A stretch of 64,000 nucleotides of DNA, from contig NZ_PVZB01000009.1 of the NCBI RefSeq assembly GCF_003002025.1, forward strand, positions 1-64,000, given 5' to 3'. The position numbers and the translations under genes were made by a program. Of the stretch, positions 10,626 through 18,477 are shown piece after piece. The notes under the pieces are model-generated. The model saw only the letters and a program-made list of their open reading frames with translations. It was not told the origin of the DNA and did no database searches. Positions within the stretch are counted from its first letter, which is position 1. Every line of letters begins with the position of its first letter. Origin of the DNA: Paraburkholderia sp. BL25I1N1 (GTDB lineage: Bacteria > Pseudomonadota > Gammaproteobacteria > Burkholderiales > Burkholderiaceae).

Positions 10626-11207
10626 TTATTGCTTGATGCCTTCAGATTGAATATGCAGCTTGGTGTCCATGCTGAAGCCGTACTTGGAGCCGAAATCCAT
10701 GCCGTAATCGGCGCGGCTGAAATGCGCGCTCGCTTCCACGCCACACACTTCGCGCTTGAGCACCGGATGCTGCATGCACTTGAACGACTCGATCTTCAGA
10801 TTGAGCGGCTTGGTGACGCCGTGCATCGTCAGGCTGCCGACCACTTCAACCGGCTTGTCGCCGTCGAACTTGATATCGGTGCCCTTATAAGTCGCCGACG
10901 GATACTTGGCGACGTCGAAGAACTCGTTCGACTTCAAGTGCTCGTCGAGCTTGCCGTTGCCCGTATCGATCGACGCGGGATCGACCGTCACGTCTACTGT
11001 GCCGGTTTTCGCCGCGCGGTCGAGCGTGACCGTGCCGGAGCTTTTGGTGAATTTGCCGCGCCATACCGACATACCGCCGAAGTGATCCGCCTCGAAGCTC
11101 GGATACGTGTGGGTGGGGTCGAGCTGATAGGTATCGGCGGCCGCGAACGCGCCGAACGAAAAAGTCGAGGCCAGCGCGCCGACGGCGATCAACATGGATG
11201 TTTTCAA
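10626..11207 (-). CDS. YceI-family periplasmic protein (first copy)
   Basis: YceI proteins form a lipocalin-like barrel that binds long isoprenoids such as polyprenyl or quinone-like lipids. This 193-residue protein has a Sec signal peptide (about residues 1-22, ending AFA-AAD) and the family pattern [38 protein letters not shown] and [10 protein letters not shown]. It is the last gene of a minus-strand set, after a second yceI and a cytochrome b561. The 55-base gap to the previous gene and the terminator behind it support a shared transcript. Confidence 0.92.
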   Translation of the reverse strand: MKTSMLIAVGALASTFSFGAFAAADTYQLDPTHTYPSFEADHFGGMSVWRGKFTKSSGTVTLDRAAKTGTVDVTVDPASIDTGNGKLDEHLKSNEFFDVAKYPSATYKGTDIKFDGDKPVEVVGSLTMHGVTKPLNLKIESFKCMQHPVLKREVCGVEASAHFSRADYGMDFGSKYGFSMDTKLHIQSEGIKQ

Positions 11208-11262
11208 TTCACGCTCCTAGGTTCTTGAAGAAAGCTGCCGCGCCCGAACAGCGCGGCGGACA

Positions 11263-11826
11263 TCACTTATGTGCTGCAACGATATGAAATTTGATGACCA
11301 CTTCGTCGGCGACTACCGAGGTGTCTTTCCATTCCCCGGTGCCGATGTCGAATTGCGAGCGCTTGATCGGCAGTGAACCGTCGAAGATTTGCACGGCGCC
11401 CTGCTGGGTCACCGTCACCGGCACCACCACCGTCTGCGACTTGCCCTTGATGGTCAGCTTGCCCGTCACCTTGAACTGGTTGCCGCCGGCCGGCGCGATC
11501 GCGCTCGAGACGAACGTGGCGCTCGGATAGGTCTTCGCGTCGAACCAGTCCTTGCCGCGCACCTGGTCGTTGTAGCTTTCGTCGCCGAGATCGTAGCTGG
11601 CCACGTCGATGCTGAGCTGGGCGGTGCCGTCGGCCGGTTTTGCCGGATCGAACTTGATCTGCGCGGTGAACTTGCCGAACTTGCCTTCCACCGGCACGTT
11701 CATCTGCTTCGAGGTGGCCGTCACCGAACTCTTCGCGACGTCGACTTGCGCCAGGGCGCTGCCTGCCACCGTCAGCGAGGCCGCGGCGAAGGCGGCGAGC
11801 ATGTAGCGATAAAACGAAACCTTCAT
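11263..11826 (-). CDS. YceI-family periplasmic protein (second copy)
   Basis: A 187-residue paralogue of the neighbouring protein. The signal peptide ends in SALAQVD. The mature part shows the YceI elements KFTAQIKFD, YNDQVRGKDWFDAKTYPSATF, LTIKGKSQTV and SQFDIGTGEWKD. This copy starts only 8 bases after the cytochrome b561 stop codon. It differs enough from the other copy to suggest an old duplication with separate ligands. The function is inferred from family and from its cytochrome partner. Confidence 0.92.
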   Translation of the reverse strand: MKVSFYRYMLAAFAAASLTVAGSALAQVDVAKSSVTATSKQMNVPVEGKFGKFTAQIKFDPAKPADGTAQLSIDVASYDLGDESYNDQVRGKDWFDAKTYPSATFVSSAIAPAGGNQFKVTGKLTIKGKSQTVVVPVTVTQQGAVQIFDGSLPIKRSQFDIGTGEWKDTSVVADEVVIKFHIVAAHK

Positions 11827-11834
11827 GGTTGTCC

Positions 11835-12395
11835 TTATTTGAGGAAAGGGAGCATGCGTGAGAGCAGGCCGTCGCGGTCCAGCCATTGATGCTTGAGCGC
11901 GGCCACAACGTGCAGGGCGACCAGCACGAGCAAGGTGTAATTCAACGTGATATGCACGTTCTTCAGCAGTTCCTTGAGATGCGGATCCGGCGCGATCAGG
12001 CGCGGCAGCGGAATCAGCCCGAGGTACACCACCGGGATGTTGGCCGCTGAGCTGTACAGATAGCCCGAGGCGGGAATCGCGATCATCAGCAGGTACAGCA
12101 GCAGGTGCACGAGATGCGCCGCGCCGCGCTGCCAGACCGGCATGCGGCGCGGCATCACGGGAGCCGCATGCGTGGCGCGCCACAGAATGCGCAGGACGGC
12201 GAGCGCGAACACCGTCACGCCGATCCATTTGTGCCACGAGAAGTACTTCAGCTTCGTGGGCGTGAAGCCGGGAATATCGGTCATCACCCAGCCGAGCGCG
12301 AAGCCGCACACGATCAGCAGCGCGATCAGCCAATGCAGGGCGATGGCAGTCCGCGTGTACGACTCGCGGCTGGCGAACGAAGGATTGAGTGCCAT
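11835..12395 (-). CDS. Cytochrome b561 (CybB-type, di-heme membrane protein)
   Basis: A four-helix inner-membrane cytochrome of 186 residues that passes electrons between quinol and periplasmic acceptors. H21 (ALHW), H55 (SWHKW), H148 and H162 lie in or next to the four predicted helices, as expected for the two b-heme sites. The coupling of cytochrome b561 with YceI proteins recurs in proteobacteria, and here they are nearly contiguous. This supports quinone or isoprenoid redox chemistry at the periplasmic face. Confidence 0.92.
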   Translation of the reverse strand: MALNPSFASRESYTRTAIALHWLIALLIVCGFALGWVMTDIPGFTPTKLKYFSWHKWIGVTVFALAVLRILWRATHAAPVMPRRMPVWQRGAAHLVHLLLYLLMIAIPASGYLYSSAANIPVVYLGLIPLPRLIAPDPHLKELLKNVHITLNYTLLVLVALHVVAALKHQWLDRDGLLSRMLPFLK

Positions 12396-12807
12396 GACAG
12401 GTCAACGCAAGCTAAGAGAGGTTAACGGCGCAGCCCGCGCTGCTATTCCAGCCTTCGATGCACATGGCATCGACGCGTATTACGGGACCGGTGCCAGCTG
12501 TGGCACGCGCCAAGGCGGCCATGCTACCCCAACCGGAAAAAACTGGCTGCGGGCCGCTGACGCGCCGCGCATCGGCAGTTTGTTCGCCCACGTCGCCGGC
12601 ATTGAACAATTGGGGACGGAGGCTGTCAGAGTTATACCGATTGCATGTAGGATCAACTGTCAGCTGAACAGGCCGCCCCGCCCGCAGCCCATGCGACGGT
12701 CCGTGCGACGTCCGGGCGCGTTTTGGTACTATTGCTCCACCTTTTTATCAGACCTGCCATAGAACGGGCATTGCACGCCTCCCCTCACACCGTCGGCCCC
12801 TTGCTCT
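12396..12807. other. Non-coding gap between cytochrome b561 and pqi operons
   Basis: About 410 bases separate two divergent operons. Open frames here (for example 12142-12762 plus) have poor composition and overlap the b561 gene. I see no hairpin with a T run and no convincing -35/-10 pair, although both operons must start here. Confidence 0.5.
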
Positions 12808-13593
12808 ATGGACCATGACAACCTGATTGCGTGCCATGAATGCGATACGCTGTTCCGCAAGCCTCGGCTTGTCGGGCGCACGGTCGCGCGCTGTCCGCGT
12901 TGCGGGGCGACGCTCTACAGCGGCGTGGCCCGCAAGCTCGACGCCATCAGCGCAATGACGCTGGGCGCGCTGATCACTTTCCTGATCGCGCAGGGCTTCC
13001 CGATCGTCGAACTCGAAACCAGTGGCATCACCTCGCAGACCACGTTGTTCGGCGCGCTCGTCGCGCTGTGGGGCGAAGACATGCAGATCGTCGCGGTCAT
13101 GGTGTTCTGCTCGACCATTCTGTTTCCGCTGACTGAACTCCTTGCACTGCTCTATGTGCTGATCCCGCTGCGCGCGGGTTATGTGCCGCCCGCCTTCAAT
13201 CAGGTGCTGCGCGCCATTCAGTTCGTGCGCCCGTGGGGCATGATCGAAGTGTTCATGCTCGGCGTTCTGATCACGATCGTGAAGATGGTCAGTCTCGCGC
13301 GCGTGATTCCCGAAGCGGCGCTGTTCGCGTTCGGCGTGCTCACGCTGATGTTCGCGGTGGTGGTCACATTCGATCCGCGCATTCTGTGGGACCTCGCCGA
13401 CGAACTCGGCGGCCGCAGCCAGCGCCCACTGCCCCGCACCTCAGCCGATAGCGCGGCGGCCGCCGTCAGTTCGATCGCCGGCCCGCCCGCGCCGGCCGAA
13501 GTGCACACCGCCGCGACGCCCGATCTGCACACTGCACCGTCCGGCTTGCCGCCGGGCGCGCCGCCGGTGCCGCCGACGCCACGCCGAGGATGA
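12808..13593 (+). CDS. pqiA: Paraquat-inducible protein A, first half-type subunit
   Basis: PqiA is the inner-membrane partner of the MCE protein PqiB in phospholipid trafficking between membranes. This 261-residue protein starts with a zinc ribbon (C9-X2-C12 and C29-X2-C32) followed by four membrane helices and a Pro/Ala-rich tail. E. coli PqiA carries two such units in one chain of about 417 residues. Here the two units are separate genes, this being the first. The second begins 7 bases after this stop codon. Confidence 0.9.
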   Translation: MDHDNLIACHECDTLFRKPRLVGRTVARCPRCGATLYSGVARKLDAISAMTLGALITFLIAQGFPIVELETSGITSQTTLFGALVALWGEDMQIVAVMVFCSTILFPLTELLALLYVLIPLRAGYVPPAFNQVLRAIQFVRPWGMIEVFMLGVLITIVKMVSLARVIPEAALFAFGVLTLMFAVVVTFDPRILWDLADELGGRSQRPLPRTSADSAAAAVSSIAGPPAPAEVHTAATPDLHTAPSGLPPGAPPVPPTPRRG

Positions 13594-13600
13594 GCGCGCG

Positions 13601-14275
13601 ATGAAATACGTCACCGCAAGACGCGCCGGTCTGCTTAGTTGCCACGCATGCGGACGCGTCGAACCGCGCATCCGCTCCGTCACGCCGCAGCACTGCGCAC
13701 GGTGCGGCTCGCGCCTGCACTCGCGCAACCCTGACAGCCTGATGCGCACGTGGGCGCTGCTGATCGCCGCGGCACTCCTGTATATTCCCGCGAATCTGCT
13801 GCCGGTGATGCACACCTCGTCGCTGCTCGGTTCCGAAGACGACACCATCATGAGCGGCGTCGTCTATTTCTGGACCTCGGGCGACTGGCCGCTCGCGGTG
13901 ATCGTGTTCATCGCCAGCATCATGGTGCCGATGCTCAAGCTGAGCGTGCTCGTGCTGTTGACCGTCACAGCGCAGCGTCGGTCGCGCTGGCGGCCCGAGC
14001 AGCGCACCACGCTATACCGGATGGTCGAACGGATCGGGCGCTGGTCGATGCTCGACGTGTTCGTCGTCACACTGACTGTCGCGCTGGTGCGCTTCAAATC
14101 GCTTGCCGTCATCACGGCCGGCCCCGGCGCGATCGCCTTCGGCTCGGTCGTGATTCTGACCATGATGGCCTCCATGCAATTCGATCCACGGCTCATCTGG
14201 GATAGCGTGGAAGGCAGCGTGGAAGGCAGCGCGAAGGGCAGTACCCAAAAACCTCAGGACCTCAAACATGACTAG
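13601..14275 (+). CDS. pqiA: Paraquat-inducible protein A, second half-type subunit
   Basis: The 224-residue protein repeats the PqiA unit: a zinc ribbon (CHACG ... CARCG) and then four membrane helices with the family pattern YIPANLLPVMHTSSL and MVPMLKLSVL. The C-terminus carries a short imperfect repeat (SVEGSVEGSAKGS). The pqiB start codon lies inside its last codons (8-base overlap), showing translational coupling. The two half-size proteins may form a heterodimer equal to E. coli PqiA. Confidence 0.9.
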   Translation: MKYVTARRAGLLSCHACGRVEPRIRSVTPQHCARCGSRLHSRNPDSLMRTWALLIAAALLYIPANLLPVMHTSSLLGSEDDTIMSGVVYFWTSGDWPLAVIVFIASIMVPMLKLSVLVLLTVTAQRRSRWRPEQRTTLYRMVERIGRWSMLDVFVVTLTVALVRFKSLAVITAGPGAIAFGSVVILTMMASMQFDPRLIWDSVEGSVEGSAKGSTQKPQDLKHD

Positions 14276-15926
14276 CCCGCAAGAACCGACGCCCGCCTCC
14301 GATGCGCCGCGCAACGATTCGAACGGACCGAAGCTGCCGCCCCAACTCCCGGACCCTGAAATTGAGCCGCGCAGCCGCTGGCTGCCTTCGCTCGTCTGGG
14401 TGATTCCGCTGATCGCCGCGCTGATCGGCATCGCGCTCGTGATCAAGTCGGTGACCGAGAAAGGTCCGACCATCACGATCAGCTTCGTGAGCGCCGAAGG
14501 TCTCGAACCCGGCAAGACCAAGGTGAAGTACAAGGATGTCGACGTCGGCTCGGTGAAGACCATCACGCTGTCGAAAGATCTGTCCCACGTGCTCGTGCAG
14601 GTGCAGCTGACCAAGGAAGGCGAAGACTTCGCAGTCAAGGACTCGCGTTTCTGGGTGGTGCGGCCGCGTGTAGGCGCGAGCGGCGTGTCGGGCCTCACCA
14701 CGCTGCTCTCGGGCGCGTACATTGGGGCAGACGCCGGGCACTCGCCGGATAGTGAGAAGAATTTTGTCGGCCTGGAAACGCCGCCGCCCATTACCGGCGG
14801 TCAGAAGGGCCACCAGTTCGTGCTGCACGGCGACTCGCTCGGCTCGATCGACATCGGCTCGCCGATCTTTTACCGGCGCGTCCAGGTCGGCCAGGTGGTC
14901 GGCTTCTCGCTCGACAAGGACGGCACCGGCGTGACCATGCAGGTCTTCGTGTCCGCGCCGTTCGACCAGTATGTCGGCACCAATTCGCGCTGGTGGCATG
15001 CGAGCGGCGTCGATCTGCGGCTCGATTCCAGCGGCTTCAAGCTGAATACGCAATCGCTTGCCACGGTGATCGTGGGCGGCTTGTCGTTCCAGTCGCCGCC
15101 GGGTCAGGGCGTGGGCGCGCAGGCGCCGAACAATATGACGTTCCGCCTCGGCTCGGACGAAGCGGATGCGATGCGCGATCCGGACGGCGTGCCGTTGCGT
15201 GTGGTGATGAACTTCAACCAGTCGCTGCGCGGCTTGTCGATCGGCGCACCGGTCGATTTCCGCGGCATCGTGCTGGGCCAGGTGACCAATATCGGCATCG
15301 ACTACGATCCGAAGACGCGCAGCTTCACCATGCCGGTGACGATGAACCTGTACCCCGACCGTCTCGGCAAGCGCTTCCGCGAAACGGCGCCGGCACCGGG
15401 CAGCATGGCGGGGCAAACCATGCTGCAAGCGCTTGTCAAACATGGTCTGCGCGGCCAGTTGCGCACGGGCAACCTGATTACGAGCCAGTTGTACGTGGCG
15501 GTGGATATCTTCCCGAAGGCGCCGCCGGCAACCGTCGACGTAACAAAGGATCCGCTCGAACTGCCGACGATTCCGAACACGCTCGACGAGTTGCAACTCC
15601 AGGTCGCCGACATTGCGAAGAAGCTCGACGCGGTGCCGTTCGATCAGATCGGCAACAACCTGAACAGCGCGCTGAAGAACGCCGATCAACTCTTCACGCG
15701 ACTCGACAAGGAAGTCGTGCCGCAGGCTCGCGACACGCTCGCGGCGGCCAAGCAAACCTTCGGTTCGGCCGAAGCGACGTTGCAGCAGGACTCGCCGTTG
15801 CAGTCCGATGTTCATCAGGCGTTGCAGGAATTGACGCGCACGTTGCAGTCGCTGAATGCGCTGTCGGATTATCTGGAGCGTCATCCCGAATCGCTGTTGC
15901 GCGGTAAAACAGGAGATAAACCATGA
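14268..15926 (+). CDS. pqiB: MCE-domain lipid transport protein PqiB
   Basis: PqiB forms a periplasmic tube of stacked MCE rings that carries lipids between inner and outer membrane. The 552 residues match the family (E. coli 546). There is an N-terminal membrane anchor (about 40-60, WVIPLIAALIGIALVIKSV), then three MCE modules beginning near residues 65, 180 and 310. An alpha-helical C-terminal part of about 120 residues would form the needle. It overlaps pqiA upstream and the lipoprotein gene downstream (ATGA). Confidence 0.95.
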   Translation: MTSPQEPTPASDAPRNDSNGPKLPPQLPDPEIEPRSRWLPSLVWVIPLIAALIGIALVIKSVTEKGPTITISFVSAEGLEPGKTKVKYKDVDVGSVKTITLSKDLSHVLVQVQLTKEGEDFAVKDSRFWVVRPRVGASGVSGLTTLLSGAYIGADAGHSPDSEKNFVGLETPPPITGGQKGHQFVLHGDSLGSIDIGSPIFYRRVQVGQVVGFSLDKDGTGVTMQVFVSAPFDQYVGTNSRWWHASGVDLRLDSSGFKLNTQSLATVIVGGLSFQSPPGQGVGAQAPNNMTFRLGSDEADAMRDPDGVPLRVVMNFNQSLRGLSIGAPVDFRGIVLGQVTNIGIDYDPKTRSFTMPVTMNLYPDRLGKRFRETAPAPGSMAGQTMLQALVKHGLRGQLRTGNLITSQLYVAVDIFPKAPPATVDVTKDPLELPTIPNTLDELQLQVADIAKKLDAVPFDQIGNNLNSALKNADQLFTRLDKEVVPQARDTLAAAKQTFGSAEATLQQDSPLQSDVHQALQELTRTLQSLNALSDYLERHPESLLRGKTGDKP

Positions 15927-16654
15927 TGTTTGCCCGGCTCCCCCGCCCGCCGCGCGGGCTCGTGCGCGGCGCTGTCATTGCAGGCGCGCTGGCCGGTATG
16001 GCAGCGCTCGCCGCGTGCTCGTCGCCGGCAAGCCGCTTCTATACGCTCGGTGCCGACAGTGCCGCCGGATCGGCTGCGCCGGTCAGCGCGCAGACCACCG
16101 CGGCGCCGGCATGGCTGATCGAAGTCGCGCCGATCGACGTGCCGCCGCAGGTGACCAAGAATCAACTCGTCGTGCAAACGGGGCCGACGCAGGTTCAGGT
16201 GCTCGAGCAGGACCGCTGGGCTTCCTTGCCCGGCGACGAAATCCGTCGCGCGCTGTCGACGAATCTGACGGAGCAATTGGGCACCATCGACGTGTACGGC
16301 ACGGCGTATCCGGATTCGACGCCGGTGTATCGCGTCAGCATGAATGTGCAGCGCTTCGAGTCATGGCCCGGTTCGCATGCGTTGATCGATGCGGTGTGGA
16401 GCGTGCGGGCCGTGCGGAGCACGACGGTGATGACTTGCCGCAGCGTGGTGAGCGAGCCGGTCAGCGGCGGATATGACGCGCTGGTGGACGGGCACCGGAA
16501 GGCGTTGCAGGAGATCTCCACGCAAGTGGCTTCGGCGGTGCGGGCCATGGCGGCGTCGGCTGCGCAGGCCCGAGGGAATGCGACGACGAAGAGCGCGGTT
16601 GCGTCCGCGCCGCCGTGTCCGCCGAGCGCTGGCAGCGCGGCGACCGGCGCTTGA
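15923..16654 (+). CDS. pqiC: PqiC-type outer-membrane lipoprotein (ABC-type transport auxiliary lipoprotein)
   Basis: A 243-residue lipoprotein with the lipobox LAAC; the lipidated cysteine is C32. The mature start SSPASRFYTLG is typical of the DUF330/PqiC family, which sits in the outer membrane and contacts the PqiB tube. Start and pqiB stop overlap by four bases, so translation is coupled. The last 40 residues are low-complexity Ala/Pro. It ends the pqi operon, 34 bases before a terminator hairpin. Confidence 0.92.
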   Translation: MMFARLPRPPRGLVRGAVIAGALAGMAALAACSSPASRFYTLGADSAAGSAAPVSAQTTAAPAWLIEVAPIDVPPQVTKNQLVVQTGPTQVQVLEQDRWASLPGDEIRRALSTNLTEQLGTIDVYGTAYPDSTPVYRVSMNVQRFESWPGSHALIDAVWSVRAVRSTTVMTCRSVVSEPVSGGYDALVDGHRKALQEISTQVASAVRAMAASAAQARGNATTKSAVASAPPCPPSAGSAATGA

Positions 16655-16688
16655 TCGATCGGGCACGGCGCAACGCCGTCGCCTGTTT

Positions 16689-16721
16689 GCCCGTGGCGCG
16701 CGAGGCGCGATCACGGGCTTT
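16689..16721 (+). terminator. Terminator of the pqi operon
   Basis: GCCCGTG (16689-16695) pairs with CACGGGC (16712-16718); an inner GCGC/GCGC pairing extends the stem, and TTT follows. It lies 34 bases after the pqiC stop codon. Confidence 0.7.
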
Positions 16722-17151
16722 CGCAGGTTTGTAGACGGCGCGCCTCTTGCGGGCTTGCGCGCCCGTCGCGAATGTAGCTCTCCTTCTCCAGCTTTTACCC
16801 GCCAGCAACGCCGCGTCCGGTGGCCGCGCGCGCGTCGACGACCGCCTATGCGAGTTGGTTCCTATCCCGTCTACGCAGCGGCTATACGACGCCGCCACCG
16901 GTGACGCATGCCTCAAGTCACATTTTCCGAATCGGTCCGCTGCAACATTGCTCGCCGCAAAAAGTGCGTCAATTCTGCTCATCTATAAGCACTCGTTGAG
17001 TGCAGTTCGATCATCCATGCCGTCGCCTAGGTATCAATTACTTTTATTACATTTCTGAAGCGCACTTTTTACCGATTGAATGGCCACGTTTTGGGTCTTA
17101 GCCTAATCTGAGAATATTCAGACGTTTAAAACCGCTTCTCTGGAGACGACC
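16722..17151. other. Non-coding, AT-richer gap
   Basis: About 430 bases between the pqi terminator and the next gene. The composition becomes clearly AT-richer from about 16940 to 17110. A small perfect hairpin is present (GCACTC 16989-16994 with GAGTGC 16998-17003). The open frame at 16747-17058 has no ribosome site and no recognisable features. The AT-rich part probably holds the promoter of the following gene. Confidence 0.5.
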
Positions 17152-18069
17152 ATGCGTCACCGCGCACATGCTCTGCCGCCGATGCCTCGCATCGTCGTCT
17201 ACGGTCTGGCCTTTTCAGACAGTCGAGGTGCCTTGCGATTCTTCTTTGTCAGTGGTCTGCTCCGCACGCCCGGCTTCGGCGTGATCGAGCATGTAGCGTG
17301 GCTGCGAAGCATGCACCCGGCTTTGTCGCAGCATCTCGCGCTGCTGGAGAGTAACGCCGCGTGCGCGGTGCGCGCCGTGATCCTTCGCGAGTGCGATGCT
17401 CAGGCGGAATGCGCCGGCCTTCCCTTCAAGGCACAACTGGATGACAACGTGCGCTTCGAGACCATCCGTCTGACGCGCGGCGGCCATACGCTGCTCAACA
17501 TGCGCTGCGGAACGGTAGCCGAACGGGCAAGCCTGAATGCCGACGTCGTCGGCGTAGCGGTTCTGTGTGCGGAAGATCTCGCGGTCCGGCGTGAATTACT
17601 GAAGAAACGCGCGTCGCATACTGCCCTGCGCACCAGCGCGATCGTGCTGTTGCGCAGGGAATGGGAGCGCGGCCGTCATCACCCGCTCAACACCCGGGCA
17701 TTGTGTTTCCTGTTCAGCCGTGCGTTTCCGTCCGCGTGGCGGCGGCTCGCGCAACTGCCGGAGATTGAAATGCCGGCGACGAATGCGACACCGGCCGAGG
17801 CGCTGTGTCTGCTCATGAACCAAGCCCGCGCGGCGCGCGTGTCTGTGCCCGCAAACCCGGAGTGCGCAGACCGGCCCTTCCGCAGAAGGGGCATTGCCGC
17901 GACGAACCAGATCAAGTCCGTGTCCGGCAACGACTCGTTGCGGATGGAGAGCGATGAACCGACGCTCCAACACGAAGGAAGGCGAAACGGCACGCGGCGC
18001 GACCGCGCCGTGAACCGGCATCTGGTTTTAGTAAAGGCGCGGCCATCGTCGTTAGCGAGCCGACCATGA
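17152..18069 (+). CDS. Uncharacterised protein, unrecognised
   Basis: I do not recognise this 305-residue product. The ATG is preceded by CTGGAGACG, a good ribosome site. The region up to about residue 225 has mixed hydrophobic and charged composition consistent with a folded cytosolic protein, with 6 cysteines and no signal peptide or membrane helix. The last 80 residues are Arg-rich and look less like coding sequence, so the true end may be earlier or altered by a frameshift. A minus-strand frame (17679-18326) overlaps that tail and is the rival reading. The AT-rich upstream region is unlike its neighbours and hints at acquisition. Confidence 0.45.
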   Translation: MRHRAHALPPMPRIVVYGLAFSDSRGALRFFFVSGLLRTPGFGVIEHVAWLRSMHPALSQHLALLESNAACAVRAVILRECDAQAECAGLPFKAQLDDNVRFETIRLTRGGHTLLNMRCGTVAERASLNADVVGVAVLCAEDLAVRRELLKKRASHTALRTSAIVLLRREWERGRHHPLNTRALCFLFSRAFPSAWRRLAQLPEIEMPATNATPAEALCLLMNQARAARVSVPANPECADRPFRRRGIAATNQIKSVSGNDSLRMESDEPTLQHEGRRNGTRRDRAVNRHLVLVKARPSSLASRP

Positions 18070-18477
18070 TCGATGCTCACGTTTGCCGACACGCGATAGC
18101 CAGACAACCGCGGCAGCCCGGCAAAACTCAATTGGTTAGGCGCCCGCGACACGATGGCTTTCGTCATCGTCAACAAATCAGACCTTGGCGCGGGATACCC
18201 TGCAGATCGGCCGCTATCGTCTGACGCCGCTCGGGTCGGCTGCCTATGGCGCGCCGACCGTGTTCTACAACGTCGCCCTGTTCCCCCTGAACAGCCGCTG
18301 CTCTCCGGCGGTGGATTTTGGCGCATGACGGGCGCCCGCTGCGATACCCCTGACCTTCGCGCTCTGCTTTATGCGCGGCGACCGACGCGCCGCCGCATGC
18401 CACCCAGGACATCGCGCATGGCGGCCCACCCCGACCGCGTACAATAGCGCCTTATCCAACGCCTTCCGGCAACCTCA
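18070..18477. other. Gap before rlmL, with an orphan reading frame
   Basis: About 400 bases without a complete gene. Frame 2 is open from just after a TAG near 18137 to a TGA at 18326-18328. Its second half has protein-like composition (QIGRYRLTPLGSAAYG, VFYNVALFPLNSR) but no ATG or ribosome site. This may be a gene remnant. A TACAAT hexamer at 18440-18445 is a possible -10 box for rlmL, 32 bases before its ATG; no matching -35 was found. Confidence 0.4.

Noticed and set aside
12142..12762. 206-codon plus-strand open frame before pqiA
   Set aside because: Overlaps the b561 gene antisense, and the rest has no coding features or ribosome site.
14262..15884. 540-codon minus-strand open frame
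   Set aside because: Opposite pqiB, which has a membrane anchor and three MCE modules.
17679..18326. Minus-strand frame as the real gene in place of the 305-residue protein
   Set aside because: Arg/Ser-rich, no ribosome site; the plus-strand frame has a better start and composition, though doubt remains for its tail.
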